DNA from: Betaproteobacteria bacterium
GTDB taxonomy: Bacteria; Pseudomonadota; Gammaproteobacteria; Burkholderiales; Ga0077523
Assembly (NCBI GenBank): GCA_016125475.1
Contig: WGLR01000036.1
Location: forward strand, 186,001 to 250,000
Direction of reading: 5' to 3'
DNA length: 64,000 nt
A program made the position numbers and the translations under genes. The notes beneath the pieces were generated by a model. The model did no database searches. It had not been told where the DNA came from and was given only the letters and a program-made list of their open reading frames with translations. Shown one piece after another: positions 44,554 to 54,238 of this stretch (position 1 is its first letter; the number at the start of each line of letters is the position of its first letter).

Positions 44554-45975
44554 TTACGTGTGGTAGGCCGTCTCGCCGTGCTCGGTGATGTCGAGGCCTT
44601 CGCGTTCGCGGTCTTCCGAGACCCGCAGACCCATCATGAGGTCGATCACCTTGAACAGGATCAGGCTGACGATGCCGCTCCAGATCAGGGTGACGAACAC
44701 CGCGACGATCTGAATCCACACCTGGCCCCCCATCGTCACGCCCTCTGCGTAACCGACGCCGCCGAGGCCGGGGGCCATGAAGACGCCCGTGCCGATCGCA
44801 CCGATGATGCCGCCGATGCCGTGCACGCCGAACACGTCGAGCGAGTCGTCGTACCCGAACATGGCCTTCAGGCTCGTCACGGCCCAGAAGCAGATCACGG
44901 CCGCGATGACGCCGAGGAGGATCGCCCCCATGGGACCGACGAACCCGCAGGCCGGCGTGATTGCCACAAGGCCCGCGACGGCACCGGAGGCGGCACCCAG
45001 CATGCTCGGCTTGCCCTTGAAGATCCACTCCGCGAACATCCAGCCCATCACCGCGGCGGCGGTGGCCACCTGCGTGTTGATGAGCACGAGCCCGGCCGTG
45101 CCGTCGGCAGCGAGTTCACTGCCGACGTTGAAACCGAACCAGCCTACCCACAGGAGCGACGCGCCGACCATCGTGAAGGCCAGGCTGTGGGGCGGCATGG
45201 CCTCCTTGCCGTAGCCGATGCGCTTGCCGACGACCAGACACCCGACCAGCGCCGCGATACCCGCGTTGATGTGCACGACTGTTCCGCCCGCGAAGTCCTT
45301 CGCGCCGAGCGTCCCGAGGTAACCGCCCCCCCAGACCATGTGTGCGATCGGCACGTAGACGAGGAGCAGCCACAGCCCGAGGAACACGAGGATCGAGGAG
45401 AACTTGATGCGCTCCGCGAAGCTGCCGATGATCAGCGCCGGGGTGATGGCCGCGAACGTGAGCTGGAACGTGAGGAACACGAACTCCGGAATGACGCCGC
45501 TCAGCGTGTCCGGCGTGATGCCCGACAGGAATGCCTTGCCGAGGCCGCCGAAGAACGCGTTACCTTCGGAGAACGCCATGCTGTAGCCGAGGATCACCCA
45601 GAGCACCGAGAGCATGGAGAACGCGACGAACACCTGCATCAGGATGGACAGGAAGTTCTTCGCCCTCACCAGACCCCCGTAGAACAGGGCGAGTCCGGGT
45701 ATCGTCATGAGGATGACGAGCACGGTCGCGGTGATCATCCACGCCGTGCTGCCGGAGTCCATCTTCGGGGCTTCCGCCGCGGGGGCTGCAGGTTGCTCCG
45801 CGGCGGGCATGGTTGCGGGTTCCGTGACGGCAGCAGGCGCCGCGGGTGCTTCGGCCGCGGGCTGTGCTGGGGCCTCGGTCGCGGGTGCGGCAGCCGGCGT
45901 CTCCTCGTCGGCGAATCCGGCGGAGGAGAGGCCGACCAGGCATGCGCAGGCCAGCAGGCTCAACAGTTTTTTCAT
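44554..45975 (-). CDS. amtB: Ammonium transporter AmtB
   Basis: AmtB conducts ammonium, and also methylammonium, across the inner membrane and is gated by GlnK. The 473-residue protein has a signal peptide (MKKLLSLLACACLVGLSSAGFA), then an Ala/Pro-rich stretch (about 23-75) before the 11-helix Amt domain that starts at DSGSTAWMITATVLVILM. Conserved pore regions include FAGGTVVHINAGIAALVGCLVVG with a pore His, and DVFGVHGIGGIIGAIGTGVF with the second. The ATG at 45975 has GGGAG about 8 bases upstream and gives a normal signal peptide. The long periplasmic low-complexity insert is unusual compared with E. coli AmtB. Confidence 0.96.
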   Translation of the reverse strand: MKKLLSLLACACLVGLSSAGFADEETPAAAPATEAPAQPAAEAPAAPAAVTEPATMPAAEQPAAPAAEAPKMDSGSTAWMITATVLVILMTIPGLALFYGGLVRAKNFLSILMQVFVAFSMLSVLWVILGYSMAFSEGNAFFGGLGKAFLSGITPDTLSGVIPEFVFLTFQLTFAAITPALIIGSFAERIKFSSILVFLGLWLLLVYVPIAHMVWGGGYLGTLGAKDFAGGTVVHINAGIAALVGCLVVGKRIGYGKEAMPPHSLAFTMVGASLLWVGWFGFNVGSELAADGTAGLVLINTQVATAAAVMGWMFAEWIFKGKPSMLGAASGAVAGLVAITPACGFVGPMGAILLGVIAAVICFWAVTSLKAMFGYDDSLDVFGVHGIGGIIGAIGTGVFMAPGLGGVGYAEGVTMGGQVWIQIVAVFVTLIWSGIVSLILFKVIDLMMGLRVSEDREREGLDITEHGETAYHT

Positions 45976-45997
45976 TGTCCGATCTCCCTTGCGTGTC

Positions 45998-47313
<1,316 letters not shown>

Positions 47314-47382
47314 GATGCGTATTCCTCTATGTTGATGATGAAAACGGGAACACTTCAGTGAAGTCTTCGCTCAACCGCTAGG

Positions 47383-47397
47383 GCAATGGTCGTGCCA
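47383..47397 (-). promoter_or_regulatory. Sigma-54 promoter of torF-glnK-amtB
   Basis: On the minus strand TGGCACGACCATTGC matches the sigma-54 (-24/-12) consensus TGGCACG-N4-TTGC at every defined position. It lies 70 bases upstream of the torF ATG, so the leader would be about 55-60 bases. The torF-glnK-amtB genes are classic nitrogen-limitation targets, and an NtrC-type site lies further upstream. Confidence 0.88.
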
Positions 47398-47459
47398 TCA
47401 ATAAAGATGCTAAAAAACATATGGTTGCGAGGATTGGTGCGGCGCGGCACAACTCCCTT

Positions 47460-47475
47460 TGCACCATGTTGGTGC
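47460..47475. promoter_or_regulatory. NtrC-binding site (enhancer)
   Basis: TGCACCATGTTGGTGC is an inverted repeat with GCACC and GGTGC half-sites five bases apart, matching the NtrC consensus. It is centred about 95-100 bases upstream of the predicted start of the sigma-54 promoter at 47383-47397, the usual enhancer distance. It also lies upstream of ubiK on the other strand. Confidence 0.8.
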
Positions 47476-47585
47476 TTGCGGGCGGGGGTGCGCCCGAGGT
47501 TGGTGCGTGTCGTGTCCGGTTGCAGTGCAGAGGGCTTTGTGGAACGCTCATCGCTCATCGAATCGTCCGGAAACACCGCGAAATC

Positions 47586-47828
47586 ATGACTTCTCCGCTG
47601 GAATCCCTGTCCGAGGGCTTGCGCGCGCTGGCTGCGCGTTCCCCGCTTGCCGACGTCGAGCACAACGTCCGCGCGATGGTCGCGCAGGCGCTCAGTCGCC
47701 TCGATCTCGTGTCGAGAGCCGAGTTCGACGCCCAGGCGCGCGTGCTTGCCCGCACGAGGGAGAAGCTCGCGGCGCTCGAAGCGCGTGTGGCGTCGCTCGA
47801 GTCGGCAGGGGGACGGGAATCGGACTGA
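47586..47828 (+). CDS. ubiK: Ubiquinone biosynthesis accessory factor UbiK
   Basis: This 80-residue protein of the BMFP/YqiC family assists aerobic ubiquinone synthesis (with UbiJ) in E. coli and is a small coiled-coil protein. The pattern LSRLDLVSRAEFDAQARVLARTREKLAALEARVASLE (about residues 37-73) is the family core, predicted helical and coiled. The ATG at 47586 gives MTSPLESLSEGLRALA. The frame runs further upstream into the torF promoter region, which argues against a longer start. comM follows on the same strand. Confidence 0.9.
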   Translation: MTSPLESLSEGLRALAARSPLADVEHNVRAMVAQALSRLDLVSRAEFDAQARVLARTREKLAALEARVASLESAGGRESD

Positions 47829-47896
47829 GGCGATAGCGCACCGCGTCCTCGTCGGCGACCGTACGACCGGCTTCTCCCGCGATCACCGATCAGGCG

Positions 47897-49393
47897 ATGG
47901 GCGTTTCCGTTCTCCACAGCCGGGCACTCTCGGGCATGGACGCGCCCGAGGTCACGGTGGAGGTACACCTCGCGAACGGCCTGCCCGCGTTCACGATCGT
48001 CGGCCTCCCGGAGGCGGAGGTCAGGGAGGCCAAGGACCGGGTGCGTGCCGCGATCCAGAACGCGCGCTTCGAGTTTCCCGCGCGCAGGATCACGGTGAAT
48101 CTCGCGCCTGCCGATCTGCCCAAGGAGAGCGGGCGCTTTGATCTTCCTATCGCTCTCGGGATTCTCGCGGCGTCGGGGCAGATTCCCGGTGACGGCATGG
48201 CGCACTACGAGTTCGCGGGCGAGCTCGCGCTGACCGGGGCGCTGCGTCCCATCCGCGGCGCACTCGCGATGACGTACGGCGCGCACGCGAGCGGCCGCGC
48301 GTTCATGCTGCCGGTGGGGAGTGCCGCGGAAGCGGCGCTCGTTCCCGGCGCCCGGATCTTCGCCGCAGACTCGCTGCTCCAGGTGTGCGCGCACCTCATG
48401 GGGCGGCAGACCATCGAACGCTGGACCCGACCGCCGGATTCCGTGGTCGCGAGTCACGGAGATTTTGCGGACGTGAAGGGCCAGTCCCAGGTGAAGCGTG
48501 CGCTCGAAGTGGCGGCGGCAGGCTCGCACAGCGTGCTGCTCGTCGGTCCTCCGGGAACGGGCAAGACCATGCTCGCCGAAAGGATGCCGGGCATCCTTCC
48601 ACCCATGACGGTCGAGGAGGCCCTCGAGTCCGCTGCCATACAGTCGGTGGCAACCGGCGGATTCGATCCGGCCCGCTGGATGAGGCGCCCGTTCCGGTCA
48701 CCCCACCACACGGCTTCCGCGGTGGCGCTCGTCGGAGGCGGGAGCCACCCGCGGCCGGGCGAGGTCTCGCTCGCGATGCACGGCGTCCTGTTCCTGGACG
48801 AACTGCCGGAGTTCGACCGGGCCGTCCTCGAGGTGCTGCGCGAACCGCTCGAATCCGGCCGCATCAGCGTCGCGCGTGCGGCACGGCAAGTAGAGTTTCC
48901 GGCGCGGTTCCAGCTCGTGGCGGCCATGAATCCGTGTCCGTGCGGATTTCTCGGCCACCAGAACGGGCGATGTCGTTGCACGCCCGAGCAGGTTCGACGT
49001 TACCGCGGACGCCTCTCGGGCCCGCTGCTGGATCGCATCGACATCCAGATCGAGGTTCCGGCGATCGCGCACTCGGAGCTCACCGCACGAGTCGATGCGG
49101 AGACGAGCGAGGTCATCCGGCGTCGCGTGGTTGCCGCGCGCGACGTCGCGCTCACGCGCCAGGGCTGTCCGAACGCGCGTCTTCAGGCGGCGGGTGTCGA
49201 ACGGCATTGCACCGGTGACGACGGCGCGGAAAGGATCCTGCGAACGGCCGTCGAAAGGCTCGGTCTGTCTGCTCGCGCGTTCCATCGCGTTCGCAAGCTC
49301 GCGCGCACGATTGCCGATCTCGACGGCGATGCCGCGGTCCGGACGCCTCACATGGCCGAGGCAATCCACTACCGCCGCGCGGGTCTGGAATAG
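47897..49393 (+). CDS. comM: YifB/ComM Mg-chelatase-like AAA+ ATPase
   Basis: ComM (YifB) is a hexameric helicase that extends branch migration during natural transformation in several gammaproteobacteria. The 498-residue protein has an N-terminal ChlI-like domain (ALSGMDAPEVTVEVHLANGLPAFTIVGLPE), Walker A GPPGTGKTMLAERMPG (about 216-231), Walker B VLFLDELPEF (about 296-305) and a C-terminal Mg_chelatase_C domain. A CPCGFLGHQNGRCRC cysteine cluster near 350-364 is typical of the family. It ends 294 bases before metH; that gap carries the metH regulatory leader. Confidence 0.95.
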   Translation: MGVSVLHSRALSGMDAPEVTVEVHLANGLPAFTIVGLPEAEVREAKDRVRAAIQNARFEFPARRITVNLAPADLPKESGRFDLPIALGILAASGQIPGDGMAHYEFAGELALTGALRPIRGALAMTYGAHASGRAFMLPVGSAAEAALVPGARIFAADSLLQVCAHLMGRQTIERWTRPPDSVVASHGDFADVKGQSQVKRALEVAAAGSHSVLLVGPPGTGKTMLAERMPGILPPMTVEEALESAAIQSVATGGFDPARWMRRPFRSPHHTASAVALVGGGSHPRPGEVSLAMHGVLFLDELPEFDRAVLEVLREPLESGRISVARAARQVEFPARFQLVAAMNPCPCGFLGHQNGRCRCTPEQVRRYRGRLSGPLLDRIDIQIEVPAIAHSELTARVDAETSEVIRRRVVAARDVALTRQGCPNARLQAAGVERHCTGDDGAERILRTAVERLGLSARAFHRVRKLARTIADLDGDAAVRTPHMAEAIHYRRAGLE

Positions 49394-49518
49394 CCGATCG
49401 CAGTGGTCGGCGCCGCGGGCTTTCGACAACGCCGTCCGCGAACACGGCAGACGTTTTCCGCTCGCCGCAGCAGAGGGGATGCGCGCACGCCGGTGCGTCG
49501 TCCAGGCTTTTCGCTCGG

Positions 49519-49547
49519 TTGACAACACCACTATCGGGCGGTAGGTT
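49519..49547 (+). promoter_or_regulatory. Sigma-70-type promoter of metH
   Basis: TTGACA (49519-49524), a 17-base spacer and TAGGTT (49542-49547) form a good promoter with a perfect -35. Transcription would begin near 49554, directly at the 5' edge of the SAM-II-like aptamer. Such an exact fit supports both calls. Confidence 0.68.
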
Positions 49548-49555
49548 CGGGGACC

Positions 49556-49610
49556 TTGCGCCGATTTGAGCATCAGCTTGCGGGCGCGTAACAAATACGG
49601 CTAAAGCGAC
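49556..49610 (+). ncRNA. SAM-II-like riboswitch (metA motif) in the metH leader
   Basis: The segment matches, as I recall it, the conserved core of the SAM-II riboswitch. A first stem pairs GCGCC (49558-49562) with GGCGC (49583-49587). The apical part holds GATTT (49563-49567) and TTGC (49578-49581). After the stem come CGTAACAAAT (49587-49596) and GGCTAAAG (49599-49606), counterparts of the pseudoknot strand ending in GCUAAA. SAM-II binds S-adenosylmethionine and turns off methionine genes. An intrinsic terminator follows within six bases and metH 80 bases on, so control by transcription termination is likely. SAM-II is best known from alphaproteobacteria. Not verified by covariance search. 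Confidence 0.75.
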
Positions 49611-49615
49611 GTGAC

Positions 49616-49653
49616 AAACCCGGTCGCGAGTCGCGGTCCGGGTTTTGTTTTTT
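49616..49653 (+). terminator. Intrinsic terminator (attenuator) before metH
   Basis: AAACCCGG (49616-49623) pairs with CCGGGTTT (49638-49645), with an inner CGCGA/TCGCG stem, and a run TTTTGTTTTTT closes it. The position just after the aptamer and before metH fits a riboswitch-controlled attenuator. It could also act as the terminator of comM, whose stop is 222 bases upstream, but the interposed promoter makes that less likely. Confidence 0.85.
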
Positions 49654-49687
49654 AGCCTTTTCAACCGAATACTCAAAACGGAACGAC

Positions 49688-52600
49688 GTGCAATCAGATC
49701 GAACCCTACTCCTGCGTGAACTCCTGAAAGAGCGGATTCTCATCCTCGACGGTGCCATGGGTACCATGATCCAGGGCCATGGCCTGGAGAAGCATGACTA
49801 CCACGGTGACCGGTTTCACGATCATCACTGCGAGCAGACGGGAAACAACGATCTGTTGACACTGACGCGTCCGAAGGTGATTGCGTCGATACATGCCGAG
49901 TATCTCGACGCGGGCGCCGACATCGTCGAGACGAATACCTTCAATTCGAATCGCATCTCGATGGTCGACTACGGGATGCAGTCGCACGTGAAGGAACTGA
50001 ACCGCGAAGCCGCGCGCCTCGCGCGCACCGTTGCCGACGACTACACGGCGAAGAACCCCGACAAGCCCCGCTTCGTCGCGGGCGTGGTCGGTCCCACCAA
50101 CCGGACGGCGTCGATTTCACCGGACGTCGCGGACCCCGGCGCCCGCAACACGAGTTTCGACGAACTCGCCGAGGCCTACTCCGAATCCGTGGCGGCTCTC
50201 GTGGAGGGCGGCGCGGACATGCTTCTCGTCGAGACGGTCTTCGACACGCTGAACTGCAAGGCAGCGCTGTTCGCGATCGACGAATACTTCGAACGCAGCG
50301 GCAACCGTCTCCCGGTCTGGGTTTCCGGCACCATCACGGATCTCTCCGGGCGGACGCTGTCCGGTCAGACGACCGAGGCATTCTGGAACTCCATCCGTCA
50401 CGGTCATCTGTTCGCGGTCGGCCTCAACTGTGCGCTCGGTGCGAAGGATCTCCGTCAGTACATCGCGGAACTGTCACGCATCGCGGGCGCGTTCGTGAGC
50501 GTTCATCCCAACGCCGGCCTGCCGAACGCGTTCGGGCAGTACGACGAAACACCCGAATACACGGCGGGGCAGTTGCGCGAGTTCGCGGATTCCGGCTTCA
50601 TCAACATCGCGGGCGGATGCTGCGGCACGACGCCGGCGCACATCCGCGCGATCAGCAAGGCGCTCTCGGGCGTGAAGCCGCGGCAGGTTCCGGTGATCGA
50701 GAAGAAGCTGAGACTCGCCGGTCTCGAGCCGCTGAACATCGACGATGACTCCCTGTTCGTGAACATCGGTGAACGCACGAACGTGACCGGCTCACGCGCG
50801 TTCGCGCGCATGATCCTGAACGGGCAGTACGCGGAAGGTCTCGACGTCGGCCGGCAGCAGGTCGAGAGCGGCGCGCAGATGATCGACGTCAACATGGACG
50901 AGGCGATGCTCGATTCGAAGGCCGCGATGACGACCTTCCTGAACCTCGTCGCGTCGGAGCCCGACATCTCCCGTGTCCCGGTCGTGATCGATTCGTCGAA
51001 GTGGGAAGTCATCGAGGCAGGCCTGAAGTGCGTGCAGGGCAAGGGCGTCGTGAATTCCATCAGCATGAAGGAAGGAGAGGAGGAATTCCTGCGGCAGGCG
51101 AAGCTGCTTCGTCGTTACGGCGCCGCCGCGATCGTGATGGCGTTCGACGAGCACGGACAGGCCGACACGCTCGAGCGCCGGAAGGAGATCTGTGACCGCG
51201 CCTATCACCTGCTCGTGAAGGAGGCCGGATTCCCGCCCGAGGACATCGTCTTCGATCCGAACATCTTTGCCATCGCGACCGGCATCGACGAGCACGCCAA
51301 CTACGGCGTCGACTTCATCGATGCCACGCGGCACATCCGCAAGGCGCTTCCGCACGCGAAGGTGAGCGGCGGCGTTTCGAACGTGTCCTTCTCGTTCCGG
51401 GGCAACGATCCCGTGCGCGAGGCGATCCACACGGTGTTTCTGTATCACGCGGTGCGTGCGGGCATGACGATGGGCATCGTGAACGCCGGACAGCTCGGCG
51501 TCTACGAGGAGATACCGAAGGAACTGCGAGAGCGCGTCGAGGACGTCGTGCTGAACCGCAGGCCCGACGCGACCGAACGCCTCGTCACGTTCGCGGAATC
51601 CTACAAGGGGGAGGGCAAGACGCAGATCGAAGATCTCGCGTGGCGCGACGCTCCCGTCGAGGAGCGTCTGAAGCACGCGCTCGTGAAGGGCGTGACGCAG
51701 TACGTCGTCGCCGACACGGAAGAGGCGAGACTCAAGTACGCCCGCCCCATCCAGGTCATCGAGGGGCCGCTCATGGACGGCATGAACGTCGTCGGGGACC
51801 TCTTCGGTGCGGGCAAGATGTTCCTGCCGCAGGTCGTCAAGTCCGCTCGCGTCATGAAGGAGGCGGTCGCCCACCTGATTCCGTACATCGAGGCCGAGAA
51901 GGCCAGGTCCGGGGAGGCGTCACGCGCCAAGGGAAAGATCGTGCTCGCGACCGTGAAGGGGGACGTGCACGACATCGGCAAGAACATCGTGGCGGTCGTG
52001 CTCCAGTGCAACAACTTCGAGGTCGTCAATCTCGGCGTGATGGTGCCCGCACAGAAGATCCTCGACGTGGCCCGCGAGGAGGGCGCCGAAATCATCGGAC
52101 TGTCGGGACTCATCACGCCGTCACTCGAGGAAATGGCGAACGTCGCGAAGGAGATGGAACGGCAGGGCTTCGACGTTCCTCTTCTGATCGGTGGTGCCAC
52201 GACCTCGCGCGTCCACACCGCGGTCAAGATCGAGCCGAACTATCACGGTCCCACGATCTGGGTGCCGGACGCCTCCCGCAGTGTCGGTGTCTGCACCAAT
52301 CTCGTGTCCGAGGAACGCAGGGCCGCCTATGTCGCGGAGGTCAGGGCCGAGGCCGAGAAGACGCGCGAGCGCCACAAGGGCAAGAAAGGGCAGGGGCCCC
52401 ATCACCCGATCGCGCAGGCGCGTGACCACGGCCTCGCCACGGACTGGTCCCGGTACGAGCCGCCCGCCCCGAAGGTGCCTGGCGTTCAGGTGTTCCGCGA
52501 CTATCCGCTGGCCGAGATCGCCGCTCTCATCGACTGGACGCCGTTCTTCCAGACCTGGGAACTGTCGGGGCGTTATCCGAAGATCCTGTCCGACGAGGTG

Positions 52601-53386
52601 GTCGGGGAAGCGGCACGGAACCTGTTCGCCGACGCGCAGGCCATGCTGGAGCGCATCGTCGGTGAGCGCTGGCTCACGGCCAATGCGGTCGTCGGTCTGT
52701 TCCCTGCGAATCGCGTCGAGGGTGACGACGTGGAGATCTACGCGGACGACTCCCGCAGCGCGACGCTCGCGCGCCTGCATTTCCTCCGGCAGCAGATGGT
52801 CAAGCCCGAGGACCGTGCGAACCAGTCGCTGGCGGACCTCGTCGCGCCCAGGGAGTCCGGGCGCAAGGACTGGATCGGGGCTTTCGCGGTCACCGCGGGT
52901 GTCGGCATCGATTCGCGGGTCGCGGAGTACGAAGCGCGCCACGACGACTACAACGCAATCATGCTGAAGGCGCTCGCGGACCGTCTCGCCGAGGCCTTCG
53001 CTGAGCTCATGCACATGCGTGTGCGCCGCGAGTTCTGGGCGTATGCGGCAGACGAGGAGCTGTCCGTCGAAGACCTCATCGCGGAGCGCTATCGCGGCAT
53101 CCGGCCGGCGCCGGGCTATCCCGCCTGTCCCGATCACACGATGAAGCGGACGCTCTTCGATCTGCTCGATGCGACGTCGAACACGGGCATCGAACTCACG
53201 GAATCCTTCGCGATGCTTCCTGCGTCCGCCGTGAGCGGCCTGTACTTCTCGCACCCCGACTCGCATTACTTCGCGACGGGCCGCATCGACCGGGATCAGG
53301 TCGAGGAATACGCGAAGCGCCGCGGCATTTCCGTGCAGGAAGCCGAACGCTGGCTCGCACCCGTGCTCTCCTACGAACCGGCCTGA
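49688..53386 (+). CDS. metH: Cobalamin-dependent methionine synthase
   Basis: MetH transfers the methyl group of 5-methyl-THF to homocysteine through methylcobalamin. The 1232-residue protein has all four modules in order: homocysteine-binding (about 1-325, with zinc cysteines in LNCALG and GGCCGTT), folate-binding (about 345-620), cobalamin cap and binding (about 640-890, with the lower-ligand motif DVHDIGKN near 758-765) and the SAM-dependent activation domain (about 900-1232, with [13 protein letters not shown]). The start is a GTG at 49688 that gives the family N-terminus before [14 protein letters not shown]. The leader holds a promoter, a SAM-II-like aptamer and a terminator, so SAM levels probably control expression. 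Confidence 0.97.
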   Translation: MQSDRTLLLRELLKERILILDGAMGTMIQGHGLEKHDYHGDRFHDHHCEQTGNNDLLTLTRPKVIASIHAEYLDAGADIVETNTFNSNRISMVDYGMQSHVKELNREAARLARTVADDYTAKNPDKPRFVAGVVGPTNRTASISPDVADPGARNTSFDELAEAYSESVAALVEGGADMLLVETVFDTLNCKAALFAIDEYFERSGNRLPVWVSGTITDLSGRTLSGQTTEAFWNSIRHGHLFAVGLNCALGAKDLRQYIAELSRIAGAFVSVHPNAGLPNAFGQYDETPEYTAGQLREFADSGFINIAGGCCGTTPAHIRAISKALSGVKPRQVPVIEKKLRLAGLEPLNIDDDSLFVNIGERTNVTGSRAFARMILNGQYAEGLDVGRQQVESGAQMIDVNMDEAMLDSKAAMTTFLNLVASEPDISRVPVVIDSSKWEVIEAGLKCVQGKGVVNSISMKEGEEEFLRQAKLLRRYGAAAIVMAFDEHGQADTLERRKEICDRAYHLLVKEAGFPPEDIVFDPNIFAIATGIDEHANYGVDFIDATRHIRKALPHAKVSGGVSNVSFSFRGNDPVREAIHTVFLYHAVRAGMTMGIVNAGQLGVYEEIPKELRERVEDVVLNRRPDATERLVTFAESYKGEGKTQIEDLAWRDAPVEERLKHALVKGVTQYVVADTEEARLKYARPIQVIEGPLMDGMNVVGDLFGAGKMFLPQVVKSARVMKEAVAHLIPYIEAEKARSGEASRAKGKIVLATVKGDVHDIGKNIVAVVLQCNNFEVVNLGVMVPAQKILDVAREEGAEIIGLSGLITPSLEEMANVAKEMERQGFDVPLLIGGATTSRVHTAVKIEPNYHGPTIWVPDASRSVGVCTNLVSEERRAAYVAEVRAEAEKTRERHKGKKGQGPHHPIAQARDHGLATDWSRYEPPAPKVPGVQVFRDYPLAEIAALIDWTPFFQTWELSGRYPKILSDEVVGEAARNLFADAQAMLERIVGERWLTANAVVGLFPANRVEGDDVEIYADDSRSATLARLHFLRQQMVKPEDRANQSLADLVAPRESGRKDWIGAFAVTAGVGIDSRVAEYEARHDDYNAIMLKALADRLAEAFAELMHMRVRREFWAYAADEELSVEDLIAERYRGIRPAPGYPACPDHTMKRTLFDLLDATSNTGIELTESFAMLPASAVSGLYFSHPDSHYFATGRIDRDQVEEYAKRRGISVQEAERWLAPVLSYEPA

Positions 53387-53416
53387 GCCGGGAAATCTCC
53401 TTCCGCGGGCGTTCCG

Positions 53417-53434
53417 GCCCGCCGGACGGCGGGC
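53417..53434 (+). repeat. Perfect 8-bp hairpin after metH
   Basis: GCCCGCCG and its complement CGGCGGGC are separated by GA, 30 bases after the metH stop. There is no T-run, so if it ends transcription it is not by the canonical intrinsic mechanism. Confidence 0.4.
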
Positions 53435-53547
53435 GGTCACACGCGCCGCCGGCCGACGGGCGGATTTGTCCAGGCTTGCGGAAGGCGGTCGAGTGTTCCA
53501 GACTGACCGGGTAGTGGACAGATCGCTGTCACGCCCCGGAAACGCCG

Positions 53548-54213
53548 ATGAACATCTCCGCGCAGCTGCTGCCGAGCGACTGGTATGTGCTCGCACATGC
53601 TGCGCTGTTCTTCACCTGGCTCTGGATCGTGAGGTCGGCGCCCTGGTCGCGCCTCGCCGACAACGCCCAGAGTCACATCTTCCTCGGTTCGGTCGTCGTG
53701 CTGCTCGTCGTCTGGAGCATCCGGCCGCCCGCGCTCGGCGGGCTCGACTTCCATCTGCTCGGCGTGACGGCGTTCACGCTGATGTTCGGCCCCCAGCTCG
53801 CAATGGCAGGGCTGTCCGTCGTGATGGGCGGGCTCGTGGCGATGGGGCGCGTCGCTCCGAATGCGTACTCGATCAACGTCCTGTTCCTGGCCGTTCTCCC
53901 GGCGGCCCTGAGCTGGGGCGTGCTGCGCGTCGCCGACCGCGCGCTCCCCCGCAACATCTTCGTTTACATCTTCGTGCCCGCGTTCTTCGGGGCGGCTCTG
54001 GCCATGCTCGTCACCGGGGTGACCACGGTGGGCCTCGTCGCCCTCTTCGGCGTGGGCGGGCAGGGGTTTCTCGCCGAGCAGTTCCTGCCGTATTGTCTCT
54101 TCCTCGGCTTCGCCGAGGCGACGGTGACCGGCATGGTCGTCACCCTCATGGTGGTCTATCGGCCCCACTGGGTGGGAACGTTCGACGATGCACGGTATCT
54201 CAGCCGGCGGTGA
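53548..54213 (+). CDS. Energy-coupling-factor permease-like membrane protein (CbiM family)
   Basis: This 221-residue integral membrane protein has about six helices (18-30, 45-60, 66-85, 87-110, 115-132, 135-165 and a last near 180-200). The GVTAFTLMFGPQLAMAGLSVVMGGLV region and late PYCLFLGFAEATVTGMVVTLMV resemble the CbiM/NikM substrate-binding component of cobalt/nickel ECF importers, and such solitary genes are annotated that way in betaproteobacteria. The CbiM N-terminal HxxMH-type metal site is not present, so cobalt binding is doubtful. No ATPase or second permease gene is adjacent. Its place after the B12 enzyme gene metH is suggestive only. Confidence 0.7.
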   Translation: MNISAQLLPSDWYVLAHAALFFTWLWIVRSAPWSRLADNAQSHIFLGSVVVLLVVWSIRPPALGGLDFHLLGVTAFTLMFGPQLAMAGLSVVMGGLVAMGRVAPNAYSINVLFLAVLPAALSWGVLRVADRALPRNIFVYIFVPAFFGAALAMLVTGVTTVGLVALFGVGGQGFLAEQFLPYCLFLGFAEATVTGMVVTLMVVYRPHWVGTFDDARYLSRR

Positions 54214-54238
54214 GCACCATGGCGAGGAGGATCATCAG

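Noticed and set aside
47475-47515. Second NtrC-like site (TGCGCCC...TTGGTGC)
   Set aside because: The half-site spacing is two bases too long and one half deviates from consensus.
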